Shown in pieces: positions 11,928-24,195 of a stretch of DNA of 64,000 nucleotides (position 1 is its first letter; every line of letters begins with the position of its first letter). The translations under genes were made by a program, and so were the position numbers. The DNA comes from Hoplostethus atlanticus (Eukaryota > Chordata > Actinopteri > Trachichthyiformes > Trachichthyidae). The DNA lies in assembly GCA_034670405.1 (NCBI GenBank), contig JAXDDX010000047.1:1186001-1250000 (forward strand). Reading direction: 5' to 3'. The notes beneath the pieces were generated by a model that made no database searches, was not told where the DNA came from, and saw only the letters and a list, made by a program, of their open reading frames with translations.

Positions 11928-13954
11928 AGTAACTACCAATCATCCACTTTTGGAAAGGAAGTTGCCGTCGGTATTGCCCTCCCCCTGGCAACAAAATCAC
12001 TGATGCTGGAGTTCTGCTCAACACACCCAGGCAGCATCAGGATATTGTTCCCAGGAGGCGACGCCGTCACCAGTCAGTCCATCTCTGGTTCCACACCGAG
12101 GGAGACGAGGGGGGCAGCGCAGAGAGGAAGACGCAGAGATGGACAGACGGTGTTTCCGTTCAGAAAGAGGACGATGATTGAATTTCTCCTCTCCACTCTC
12201 CTTCCCTTCCTCCTACACTGTCTCACTCCCTCACCGTGATCGAGTCTCAGGACTTCCCCGCCTCTTTATGTCCCCGCAACTCCTCTTTTCTCCCCATTTT
12301 GTCAAACCACGTTCTTGCCCTTCGTGTCACTTTATCCCTGCACTCATCGTCCCGGGCGTCATGTCACCCAGCACCCTGCAGCCATGGCCCCTCCGTCAGG
12401 TCAGCCAGGACACCCAGGACACCCAGGACACCCTCTCAGTACACTGTACACTGTTTCAATAGTCAACTCTTTTTTCACTGGACTTAGCAGTACGTATGAG
12501 GATATGATACAGCTGCCGAGCCGAGCGCCTTCTCGCTGGCAGAAAAACACGAGCCTGTTACATTCTACTTCACATTTGGGTAATGATTGATGTGGCCTGT
12601 CTGGTTTCTCATCATCTGATATCTCGACAACTTCTATATCCAACCGTAGAACGAATACATGATCCGCCTTTGGCCTCGGCTCTTCTGACTCGGGGGTTGG
12701 CTGCAAGCTGAGGTAGCCATGTTATACAAGGTGTCCCTATTTTCTCTACAGGTTGGATTGTTGGCTGTTACATTCCTTTATTAACTGTTGTTTATGTAAG
12801 CAGGGCGAAGCGCTGAATATCCTTCCGCCGCTTCATTGCTTTATTTGCCAGCGGTGCAATGACAGCCATCTTGTTCTTCAACCGGCCAACCAGCCGATCT
12901 GGTATCCCACCAACCGGTGAGCCAGCTAGATCTACTGTCTGCTGATGACAGCCCAGAGAAATGGAAACTTGCCCTTGTAGACACCAAGGTCTGGACTACA
13001 GGAACTCATGACAGAACACATCTGTTGAGAAAAAGTGGCGCTTCAGCTTCACTTTTCTGTTTCATTGGGTTGGGCCAGCTGTAACTCGCTGCTCCAATTG
13101 AGTTGTAACACACACACCCCACGCCACGAAAACGGTGCAACTATCCTTTTACACTGCAGCCGCAGAATCATCATATCCAGACGGCAAGTGACACCAAACA
13201 ATCCATGAGAGGAGGGTAATTGGAGATCATTGGGCTTATTCTGAGCATGCAACACACACGGACGCCCCGAGGCCCGGGAAGCAGCCTCTGAACCCGCTGG
13301 CCAACACCGGTGGAATGCAGCGCAGCAAAGCACCCTGGGTAACATGTGAAAATGAAACATCCAGTCAGGACGCTGTCAGTGCCGTCCTCAGCCTTTATTT
13401 GGACACAGCAGGTTCTCAGGGCTCCAGCCGGAGGAGACTAGTGAAACAGGAGACTAGAGTAACAACACCTAGAGTGGTAAATATGTCACTGTTGTATACA
13501 TATTTGCACAAGGTGGCGTGGCTTGGGCGGCAGTAAACAACGCTGCGCCCTGCGTCTTTAGCGTGTCGGGGCTGTCGGAAAACACGTTCTTTTGCACCCT
13601 TCACACTTCAGAGGATCTAGGTCAGGGTCAGGCTCTGCGTCTGGGTGTCAACTTCAGTCCTCATGACAAATTGATCTCTAATTTGTTGTAGATCAGCACG
13701 GTGCTGCACACACAATAAACTCTCTGAGGAGAAAAGACTCTTCCCTTAGGATGAGATTATAGGCTCTTTAAAGTGTTTGCTGACAGGGTGTCTTTAATAT
13801 GATGACATAAATGTGTAACCCGTCTCAGATAGCGAGCTGTGTATTTATGAGCCTCTGTTGACAGCAGTACACCTGCTCGTCCCTAGTCCAGACCTGGGAA
13901 CACTGCCCGCCTGACGGCACAACTGCTGCCAATGGCACTGCCATATTGGGCAAA

Positions 13955-13956
<2 letters not shown>

Positions 13957-13989
<33 letters not shown>

Positions 13990-14012
13990 TGTGTGTGTGT
14001 GTGTGTGTGTGT
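13957..14012. repeat. (TG)n microsatellite with one interruption
   Basis: TG run interrupted by a TC near 13988. Confidence 0.9.
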
Positions 14013-15680
14013 ACATGGTCTATTGGGGAGGGACTGAGAGTGTCTTATGAAAGGGCAAGGAGGTATAGAGATACAGATTCAGGCAGGGAGAAAGCTAGGG
14101 TGGGTGGGTGTTGGTATTGGGTGATGGGGTGTTGGGGGAGGGGGGGGGGTGTCAGCAAGTGGGGCCAAATGAGGCAAGCCTATCCTTACTTATCTCCTGG
14201 GGCTATAAGAACACGGCTTACCGGGAGTCATTTATTGCTCCATCACCGTATAGAACGACTACGAAGCTGCCGGGTTCAAGGAAATAAATAGCCTGCTTAC
14301 ACCAGGAGACTCTGAGCCGGCGGAACAAGACACCAAAACAAGAAAATGTTCACACGCACAAATGAACATAGCGGGATCCGTGTGAAAATTAAAGTGGGGC
14401 CTAATGACATGAACACGTTGCTCGTCTATTGGTAGAGAAGTTTTGCTCGGGGTTAGATCAGTTAATCCATCAGTCGTGCGTTTAGTTGCTGTACAGGTTT
14501 TGTCAGAGGGGATCCTCCTGCCTCCAAGACGGGCTTTTATTTTGATAATATCAATACCTATATTTGCTTGGCACTTAAGTTAATAAAGTTACAAAATAAA
14601 AGGAACAAAATATATTAAAACAAACAACAAACAACAAACAACAACAACTGCTACTATTACTGCTGCTGCTGCTTCTACTAGTGCTACTACTAGTAATACT
14701 GCTACTACTACTTGTATTACTGCAACTAATACTACTGCTACTACAGCGCTATACAATAAATGTATCATCTTTGTAATGTCTACACAACAATTTATAGATG
14801 AGAGAAGAAGACCAAGCACATGATTCCCCTGACCTGCCAGCTAAGAATACAACTACTCCCTCCCGTGCTAAAACCTCAGCATGTGTCATTGCAGCATCCC
14901 GCCACCGGGTGGCAGTAGAGATGCTATTTCTTCACCGAGGCCCCCGGGCGTGGAAGTAGACCTTGTATGGTCAAACATGTCTAATGGATTATGTTGAATT
15001 CTGTGTCACAGGCCACCCCAGGTCGGCGGGCTGTAGTAGAATCAACACTGATGCATCAACACGACTAACACTGATTCAACATCAGTTTTGCCTCCTGAAA
15101 TAAAGTCAATCCAATTAATTTCAAATTGCCAGAATTGTGCTGTACATAAAGCAGGATTCATTTTATTTTATTTTATTTTATTGTTTTATATGTTAAATGT
15201 TATATATTTGATTGAAATGACATTGAACAGTGGTGTTGGATCAACCTTATTACAGGTGCAAAACTGATCAATGCTAATTCAACGTTAGTCCGCTATCTGG
15301 GATCGCGCTCTGCTAGCCTCGGTGTTGCAGGGCACAGTGATGTTAGCGAGAGAGCACGAGTACTTCCTGTTACGTTGCATTTTTATGCTTTTCTGAGCAG
15401 GTTTCTCGCCGTTGGCGTCACTGAATGAGCCGCGGAGAGCTAAAAACGCAACCTGGAAGCTTTATTTTTACCGCTAAACCATTATAACGGTGTTGAGCTA
15501 GGACCGCCGCTGAAAGGCCTGTGCCTGTCCGTCACTTTAGGCGGAGCTTGTGCCATTTAAAGTTGAGGCGGCGACTGACTGCGTACGTAAACACTTACCT
15601 CACCGTGTCCTGTAATCAAACCACAGGAGCAGCTAAGCAGGGCAAAATGATATTTCAGCAATAACGTAAAGGTAGCGTTG

Positions 15681-15681
<1 letters not shown>

Positions 15682-15722
<41 letters not shown>

Positions 15723-15851
15723 CGACGAAGAATCTGCTTGCAATGTCAGGACCGCTGGCAGGCCGAGGATGGTGGGAAAAGTGTTGAAAAGCAGGACTGT
15801 GACCTCTGACCTGTACAAACACACTCACACACACACACACACACACACACC
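15682..15851. repeat. two (CA)n microsatellites flanking a unique 105-bp segment
   Basis: CA runs at about 15682-15720 and 15826-15851 with unique sequence between. Confidence 0.85.
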
Positions 15852-17316
15852 GAGACAGCTGGGCAACTTCTCGACTGGTTTAAAGTGTTTATGGGGGAAC
15901 GGAGGCCGACCCCCTCGTTGACAGAGCTCTTACTCACACACACTACCGTGGTCCGGGAGGAACAGGCCTATTTCAGCAGCTCCTCTTAGCCGTGATGAGG
16001 TTTACAAGCTGCCTACGCCATCAGCATATACATAAATACCTTTATTTGGCAAGAGGGCCCTGCCACCGGCCAGCATCATGCCCAGGGGTGTATCAAGCTA
16101 CCTCACACTATAGGAACAGGAAATAGGACACCGGCCCGTCTAACCCGTACTTTTACATGGAGGCCTATTTTGGCCTACATATTCCAACGACTGCCATCTG
16201 GAGTCTCTCACAAAGAGACACGACGCTACAGAAATGATATATTTTAAGAAAGATCTTCGTCAGTTTAGAGGCATCCAGTGTTTTGTGGGTTTCTATATCT
16301 CTCACATCCAAAATGTCCTGTCCACTGAGTCTAGAAATCCAGGCAGAGCTTCTCTATCCCCGACACCGATATCTTCACCATATCTCACTTACTTTGCAGC
16401 CCCCCGCCGCCCCCTCCTCTCCTTCGAGAGGCCCAGGGGTGTCCCTGACTCTCCCCACCCCAACTCCTCACCTCCCCCTTCCCAGCCTTCCCCTCGCTGC
16501 CCAGATCCTGTCACTCGTGTCCTAAGCCGGCTGCTATTCAAAGGGCCCCGATCCAGTTGCACAGCAGCAACGATATTTCAGTCAAAAATGCAATGAGTCA
16601 GGGTTGCCCCTGGTTACGGCTCAAACAGACAAGAAACAGAGTGGCCAGGACCGGCATAACCTCTGAAGTCTAACTAGATGGACTTGAAGATCAACATCTA
16701 CCGGCTCAACAGAAGAGCAGAACCACGACAGACATCAGCATCTTCTACAAACTCGTTACTGTAAGTTAGTCGGTAAAGTGACAGAGCTCAAGAGGTTCTG
16801 TTCTTCAATCATGACAGAAAACGCTCCACAGCTCAAGGCTGAAATGAGGATTTAGTCATTTCTCTGGAGTTTGGGACATTTTGGGACATCAGTCGAGGCC
16901 CCGGGGAACTCAAATCCCTCAACACCCTCAACTCACTCACTCAGTCTCCTAGTCAGTGGATACTGGCTGAACGGAGCAGAAAGAGAAAGTGAGGAGAGAA
17001 AAGGGGGCTAGCTTTAATTCAGGGGACGTCCTATTGGCTGAGACATTGGCGAATCCCACCCACTCTGTCTCCCAAGCTTTCCTGCTTCTCTCTACCTTGA
17101 CCCTTGACCCCGTCTAAATAAATCTTAAAAGAAAACGTATGGAGGGACAGAAAGAGACACAGAGAGACACGGTAAACAAGTTGCTCAACCTCATGCGAGC
17201 ACCTGCTGGTGAAAGCGGCGAGGGAAACCCAGCAAACAATGGCTCAACGTCCCGAAGGACTGAGGAACAAGTTCGACTCAATGAGATCACTGTGGAGGTT
17301 TATATAAGGGGGACCA

Positions 17317-17318
<2 letters not shown>

Positions 17319-17379
<61 letters not shown>

Positions 17380-17516
17380 CAAGATGATCCCCCAGTACTA
17401 AGTAAGGCTGGTATGATGGCAACAGGAATGGAGGTCAGGAGAGTTTTGGGGATTTATTTTTCTCTCATGCGGCTGAATTCACGGCACCAAAACACACTAA
17501 ACACACATCCATGGAT

Positions 17517-17562
<46 letters not shown>

Positions 17563-17700
17563 AATAGATGCATGCACGGACACATGTGCATGCTCCACAC
17601 ACACACACACACACATATGCCCAGGCATTAGGTGATTGAGCCAAAACAGTAGGGAGGACAAAACATACACACACACACACACACACAAATACACACTCAT
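17319..17700. repeat. cluster of (TG)n and (CA)n microsatellites
   Basis: TG run at 17319-17377, then CA runs at about 17518-17560, 17596-17613 and 17668-17687. The opposed TG and CA tracts could pair with each other. Confidence 0.85.
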
Positions 17701-17844
17701 AACCTACACACACGCACATTCAGCATTCAGGCTTGAGAGATTGATGTCAAATCATTGTAGAGGAGTTAGATAAAACTGTTAGAGGGGCCGAGGGGTGCAG
17801 GGGGCGAAGGCGTGGGTGGGGGTGCTTGGGTGATGATGGGTTGG

Positions 17845-17878
17845 TGGGGGGGTGGGGGGGGGGGGGGGGGGATGGGGG
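17845..17878. repeat. poly-G tract
   Basis: G-rich stretch with an uninterrupted run of about 18 G at 17854-17871; a likely polymerase-slippage and G-quadruplex-prone site. Confidence 0.85.
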
Positions 17879-18119
17879 CATCTTGGCTGAATTTGAGAGT
17901 GTCACAGGCATGCCCACACCGCAGCTGGTCAGATAGAAATAGACAAGGCCGTAACTGAGCCCGGGAAAAAGGAGGAGCAATCACTTTCCTCAGATGAATG
18001 CATGGATGAATGGGGCGCCTCCCTTGTTCTCCCTCTCTCTCCCTCTCTCTCTCTCTCTGTCTCTCTCTCTCTCACTCCGAGAAGCCAAATGTTCCAAACA
18101 TCACAGCAACGCTTAAACA

Positions 18120-18345
18120 CACAATTTAGCGAGCTGAGTACATTAAGGCTAATAACCCGATGACATTGTGATTAATCTGAATTCAAAAGGTTTCCAAGCC
18201 AAATTGTTAATACGGAGGGGGATTACAGCCGCCGCACGCTCAGATAAAAGCCCTGACTGAAATCCAACACGTGCCGCTCTAACCGGCTTGTATATTTATT
18301 CTGTCCGCACCGCGACGATTAAAGGTCACTGCGAACGTCAGGGAA
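18120..18345. promoter_or_regulatory. candidate conserved non-coding element
   Basis: Unique, balanced-composition sequence in a repeat-rich desert. It holds several TAAT/ATTA cores (TGATTAATCTG, GATTAC, CGATTAAAG), an AGATAA GATA-type site and an E-box-like CACGTG. This texture is typical of developmental enhancers, but conservation cannot be tested here. Confidence 0.25.
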
Positions 18346-19024
18346 AAGGCAGGACAAAGGTTTTTTTTTTTCGCGTGTAAGGCCTGAATGAAGGTTTTCC
18401 AGTCTGCACAGTCCTAGAGAATATGAAAGTAACACACAGGGTTGTTGGGAGGTTGGGAGCTCCAGGCTAAGAGGCTATCTGGCCCAGATTGCCCATCACT
18501 TGTCTGTTCCATATTTCCCCCTTTTTCCTCTACGCTGGACGGAGTTAGTCATAACGGATACACGCTGCAGTTTCCTGTTTAACTTGATGATTTTGAATGT
18601 AGCACCGTTTCGTTTGTCACGTCCAAATCAGAGGAAGACCAAGCGGGTACCAAACCTGGAAACAAAAAGTTAGCGCCAGTTAAAGTCAAATAACCTCTAG
18701 CCCAATAAATAACCTGGGATCTTGAATATGGCATGCCAAAAAATTATTTCAACAATTTTTTTGTATTAATTGACTGAAGCTGAGATCGTCTCTGCAGCCG
18801 TGAAGTCGGAGAGGCCAAACCCCGGGAGCGGTCTGGGTTTAGGTCCGTAATAGGAGTTAACTCAGCTAGCATCTGGAGCTGGGCCAATTCAAAATGACTC
18901 ATGGAAAATGATGGTGACGCTAATTCAAGTTATGAGGAATCATCAAAAACGACAGTTAGTGAGATTGTTTTTTTACTACCTGCAACTAAAAAAAAATCAC
19001 CTAAAAACAAGAAATAGAAAGAGA

Positions 19025-19055
<31 letters not shown>

Positions 19056-21334
19056 GGGAGGGGGGAGAGAGAGCAATGCCAATAACACACTTGGGACATT
19101 TATATAGGGAGATATAATATTCAAGGCACTGCTCAAAATAACGATGTCCCAGTTATTATCAGGGGTTTGAGCAGGACGACCCACAGCAGGCCAATGTGTT
19201 GTTGTTTGTTTCATGGATCTTTTATTTTGAAGTTAAGCAGTGTGACACCTTTGAGTCTCCATAGACAGCGATGCTCTCATGCTGGGGCTGATCTGGGGTG
19301 TTAGATGACAAAACGAACGATCGAAGAAAAAACGAAAGTAAATGAGATTATTTTTAAGGTTGCTCGTTTGGAATTCACTCACGCTAGGCGACAGCGGAGA
19401 GACCGGCCTGTGAGCAACAGCTCGCACAGGCAGCCAGTGTCCATACATGCTTCAGTGACACACACACACACACACACACTGCTTTTACCAACCGATTCAA
19501 CACAGAACACAGTAATTGATCTTCATACGATAAGACACGGTATCAGATTCCTTCATGTGTTAAAAATCGCCATCGCTTCATGTAATACTCACTTCTACTG
19601 GTTTCCTTTTGAAGAGTGAATCCTGTGCTGAGTGTCAGCCTTTCTCAAACAAGATGATAGTTTCCTACCTGAGACCCGTCCTGTCATCCGTCCTGCTCAC
19701 CGGGGTCAGACGCCCTCACCTCCCCAGAAAACAACCACTGCAATCACATCAGCACCGAAAGAAAACTCCCTACGTGCTGAAGCCCATTACCCCATCCCCA
19801 TCCATCTCTCTCTCTCTCTCTCTCTCTCTGTCTTTTCCTCTCTACCCCTTCCCCCTCTCATCCAACTCTCCCCATTCTGCTCCATCACGCAGGAAGTCTG
19901 GTCTTCCTGCAAACAAGCGTCGGAGCGTGGAAAGGGACAAGGCCAAAGGGGGCAGGTGAAGAGGATGTTTTTGTCGTTCCTCGGCCCGTCTGGCTGTTGC
20001 AGGCCCGACTGTAGTCCATCCTGAGGAAGCCAGGCTAACGTCACTCTGGCCAGGCCTTGGGCCCAGGCGTGCTGCCTGGCAGGCCTGGTGTGACGCAGTA
20101 CACCAGCACTCCAGCACTCACACACGGGAGCCATAAAGACGAGGTGGACCAGTATACTGTGGAAAACACTGTATTTCACATCATGGTGCTAATGGGTTTA
20201 AGTCAGAATTGATCACATATGGTTTGGGTAGATCCAGTTTGGTGTGTGTCGATACTGGTGTGGAGTATATGTTTCATCAGGACAATTTGGAAAGCCAGTC
20301 GCTTTTCCAAGGACCCATTATTCATTTCCTGATGGTCACAAAGAGCCAGGCCACCTGCAAGTTTGTGAGTTTTTCAGCGGGTGGCTGCCAGCAAGTCCCT
20401 TTAAAGGACTACACCCACTTTTTGGTGCTTTGACCTCCTGCTCACCTAACCCCATTCATGTCTGTGTCTCTGGTAGACAGCTGAACCTGATGTGGCTCAG
20501 CCTCTTTTATATCAGGGCTTCATTCTAACATGCTATGCACCCACTTTGGAAAAGAGTGTTTCCTGATGTTCAACTGGAGAGCAGAGCATCTAAATGTGTT
20601 GTGTTAGTGAAGGTCTTAAGATAGTTAATATCTTTGATAGTAATCCAGAGTGAGTGTTATTTTCAGCCCATTAATCATTTTGCAAGAGCAGGTTTAGCTT
20701 TATTATTTTATTTTTTTGATGGTAACTTGTTTGGAGTAGAGCTCTCCAGACGCTAAATGCAGCTCGTTAGAGTGAAGTGACTCAACGAGTGGAGACAACC
20801 GCAACTGTGGAAGACGGCCTGAAAGTGACAGAGGCCTGAAAATAACAGGATGTTTACAGCCTGAGGAAACTCTGCCAGGGTCGCCGTACAACCACGAGCA
20901 GGCAGCAACCACAGCCTGCGGTTGGAAATATGAGTGAAGAGGAAAAGCAGGCTAGCCAGGTTCCCTCTGGCCAAACCAAATATAACCTCACTGTTTACCA
21001 CTGGTTTCACACTGGCACCGCCGGACTGGTTTCTGTTTGGGTAGGGACAGATCCCACCAGGATGGCTTCTGACCGCGCCGCTCAGAACACACAGCCAAAC
21101 CTTTCAAATATCTATCAGTGTCACACACACACACACACACACGTGCACACACACACTAGACGCTGAAGTGTTTTTGCGAGGTCAGCTGCAGGTGACAGGG
21201 GACAGCAGCACACTGGTGGTTTCTGACATGGGGGTGTCTAGCCTGTTCGCGTCCGCTTCGCTTCCTCTTCTTCTGCCCATCAGCCACATATTACACCAGA
21301 CTGCAGCATCCACCGACAGACAGCCTCCTTCATC

Positions 21335-22378
21335 ATGGCTATTACTGACTTCCTAGCAGCCTCAGATATCACCTTCGCTATCAATGCTTGTAAAGGTGAG
21401 GAGGTGTTCAGGGATGGATGATGGCGAGCTGCCACACACACTGCTTCCCTGTAACTGCATGATGGATTTTGACGTTTAGGTTGTCTTGTCGTCATGATAT
21501 TTAATACATTATCAGTTATCACTTGGTTTGTTGTTGTCGTCGAGCTTTATCTGTCATTTCACCTCCAGCGAAAGATTCCTTTAGCCCGAAGATGTTTTTC
21601 AAAACAGTGGGTTTGTCCAAGAAAACTCCGATGGAGATCGAGAGGGTCTTCAAGATCTTGGATCAGGACAAAAGCGGCTACATAGAGCAGGATGAGTTAC
21701 AGTTGAGTCTTCATACAGAAATACTCTTTAACATCTGAGATTATTTATCCCCTTTCAATCTTGTTTTTCCACATTTTAGTTGCATACTGTCTGTCGTGTC
21801 CTGCATGGTACTTTTCTTTCTACACACTTTCTCTCTGCAGCATTGTATTTCAACATGAAGTGTAGCTGGTGAATTGTCCTTGGACAGATTTCATGCATTT
21901 CTCCCTTTAGTGTGTTTTTGAGTGGTTCTGTCACGGTGCTGCTTCTCTCAGACTGTTCCTGCAGAACTTCTCCAAGGGCGCGAGGCCCCTGACTGCGGCC
22001 GAGACCAGGGCTTTCCTCCTGGCAGGAGACTCAGACGGTGACGGGAAGATCGGCTGGGAGGGTAAGGTCAAGTAGATGCTGATCAGGGGTCAGTCTTTTT
22101 CTCTTTTTGTAATGAGCTTGCTCAAACCCCCAGCTGTCTTCCACGCGGTTGCTAGGCAACTGTAGTGCAGCCACAACAGTCACAAGTGTCACTGCCAGAG
22201 ACACACACTTCAGTATTTTAAGTGGCACTTGCAGTTGATGGATTAATTTGCGAGAGGATTTTACCAGGCCGACGGTGTGATCTGAATCTGTGGAACAGAA
22301 TCTCTAAATGTCTAACACGTTTTTGTGTTTTGTTTGTCTGTTTTTTCAGAGTTTTCTGCGCTGGTCAAGTCTTCATAA
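21335..22378 (+). CDS. parvalbumin, first copy of the cluster
   Basis: Small cytosolic Ca2+ buffer of the EF-hand superfamily. Coding exons: 21335-21395, 21569-21701, 21952-22061 and 22350-22378, all with GT/AG borders and phases 1, 2, 1, the classic parvalbumin plan. The product is 110 residues, one longer than the usual 109 because it ends VKSS. It begins [20 protein letters not shown]. The CD loop reads [12 protein letters not shown] and the EF loop [12 protein letters not shown], with the Asp/Ser/Glu ligands in place; Trp in the EF loop is unusual. The degenerate AB domain precedes them. A possible polyA signal lies at 22479-22484. No clear TATA box was found; the 5' UTR probably joins upstream of 21320. 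It is the most divergent of the first three copies, so I give no paralogue number. It heads a same-strand array of four. Confidence 0.93.
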
Positions 22379-22484
22379 ATCTTGCATCATCCCTAGATAT
22401 CTTGTTGCATGGTGATGGGGTGGATCCCATTTTATATATATGTTTACTAGCTTGTGGATATGTAACATGGACTCATCCAATAAA

Positions 22485-23360
22485 CATCCCCTGGGAGACG
22501 TTTGTATGTAGAGAGCTGTAGTTTCAAAATAAAATGTAAGGTAATTCAAATAAACAGTCCATGGATTAACCCGTACCTTGCTGCTGTGTGTCTCTCCCTG
22601 CTGATTTAGAATTAAATGTACATTTTGCCCATCAACTATTAAGACATCTGTCTTATGAGTCCCAGTGTGAGTTGAAGCTGATCCCCATCCTTGAGAACAG
22701 GGGTGAACATGATCCGGTGGCATAGATCAGCAGAAGAGCCTCCAGTTACTGTACATCAGCCACACGTTCGCTCATCATCTTCTCATGATGTTATATTGAG
22801 CGCTGAGGGAGGTCACGCCCATCGAGAGCTTAGGAGGCTTTGGTTTCTCCAATTAACTGCATGGGCAACTTTCAACTGTCCAACTCATTATGGCAACCAC
22901 AATTTGAGACATTTGATAACGTAAATGTGACAGTAAATTCTATGGTTGTGCTTAGATAACATTAAATCTACTTTTATTGATGAAAGCCAATCTATTGAAA
23001 GACGCTTTCATTATTTAGTACCATAAAACCAATGAAACTAGGGTCATCGTGCTCCTCCAAAAAGTTGGGTGGTGATAACAATGGTTGGATTAGCCTAGAT
23101 ATAATTGTAAACGGTGAAACTCCTCTTAACCATAACTGGATGTGATCTACACCATTTGCTCTAAATAGTGTGACGTATAACCATCTTTACAGATAATCTA
23201 CATGACACTCGAGTGCCACATATTGCAAATCAGAGGAGTCGTCTTACAGGAGAAATGCATTGCAGTCAGTTTGCAGTTCACGTACAGCCAATGAGCAGCA
23301 TGAAGTTTAGGCTGACAAAAATGCCCCTCTTGCGTTTCACACCAGGACTGCATCCCTCCA
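22485..23360. other. intergenic region between parvalbumin copies 1 and 2
   Basis: About 0.9 kb of AT-rich sequence without a supportable exon. It must contain distal promoter sequence for the second parvalbumin; nothing else is recognised. Confidence 0.4.
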
Positions 23361-23369
23361 TGGAAGGGA

Positions 23370-23540
23370 TAAAAATAGCACAATTTGACAAGTAGACACA
23401 TTTTTTTCCAAAAACTATCGCTATGCAAGCGGTGTGTGTTACACCTTGAAGGCAGGGTGGTGGGTATAAAATGCAGAGGAGAGAGCTGCTTGCCTCAGTT
23501 GGCTCTCAAGTGGGATACAGCAACCTTGGTCCTCGCAAAG
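23370..23540 (+). promoter_or_regulatory. promoter and non-coding exon 1 of parvalbumin copy 2
   Basis: TATAAA at 23465-23470, preceded by a MEF2-type core TAAAAATAG at 23370-23378 and a block AGTAGACACATTTTT from 23391. A non-coding first exon probably starts about 25-30 bases after the TATA box and ends at 23540 (CGCAAAG|GTGAGT). It splices to 24177, just ahead of the ATG. The same module, with the same order and spacing, stands before copy 3, which supports function in skeletal muscle (inference). Confidence 0.7.
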
Positions 23541-24195
23541 GTGAGTGCCACCCCCGGCTCCATCCTTCCTGCTTCCGCCGAACACGAGGGAAAAAACACT
23601 CGGCGCTGCAATTGATTTATATCGAGATTGAAAGGACTTTTTTTTGTCACTGCTATGGAGTACAGTTACTGAAGAGACTTTGGCACTCGGAGTTAAAAAG
23701 CTACAATGGAACAACAATTTTTTTTTTTACTGCATTACTCTACTTGGTCAAACCTTCACAGGCCCAAGGCTGGAGGGATTTCACCATGGATTTTAAGAGC
23801 TTCTTTGTCCTGAATTGTGTATAGATCTCTAGGCTTGCAGGTTGTTGGTAGGAGCAGCAGGTCAAAGGCTACACAGCTTAAGGCCCTGTGCTTGCCAGTT
23901 TGCCTGTTTGCAATTTGTGAATGCATTTGGGATGCAATGGGAAAATGTATTTTGATGGAAGAAGTTTCTGGAGGAAAACAGTTTAGTTCTGCTGCTAATC
24001 TGTTAATACGGGATCAAACATAAAAACGTATAAAATGCATCGTCAAAACCTTTTGGTGGGGACATCTCTCATGTAGTCAGCCTGCTTTAACCTAGTTGTA
24101 TTTTCTACTATATGATGGTGTAGCAGCCTGGATAAGGGACAAGTGATGAAGTAAATGTTTTCTTTCTCTCCTGTAGAAACCTCCTCTAATCCAAA

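Larger units (their letters stand above)
8852..21334. other. large gene-poor interval between lmtk2 and the parvalbumin cluster
   Basis: About 12.5 kb in which I support no coding exon. It is dense in simple repeats (listed separately) and holds a perfect hairpin at 9834-9917 and a long (TAC)n block at about 11566-11927. A remnant near 9350-9385 resembles the CTTGCTAAAGGGCAC-type segment of fish SINEs. A non-repetitive, homeobox-site-like segment at 18120-18345 stands out. If lmtk2 is intact its 5' exons should lie here on the minus strand, but none could be recognised. The end of the interval must contain the promoter of the first parvalbumin gene. Confidence 0.5.

Noticed and set aside
11570-11939. 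Long poly-Val and poly-Ser open frames on the minus strand
   Set aside because: They come entirely from the (TAC)n trinucleotide block; no protein-like composition.
12401-12706. 101-codon minus-strand frame in the gene desert as a missing lmtk2 exon
   Set aside because: No similarity to LMTK sequence, a GCPGCPG tail from a short tandem repeat, and no matching splice phases.
19787-20179. 130-codon minus-strand frame as a gene
   Set aside because: Crosses a (CT)n tract, has no domain and no supporting splice or promoter signals.
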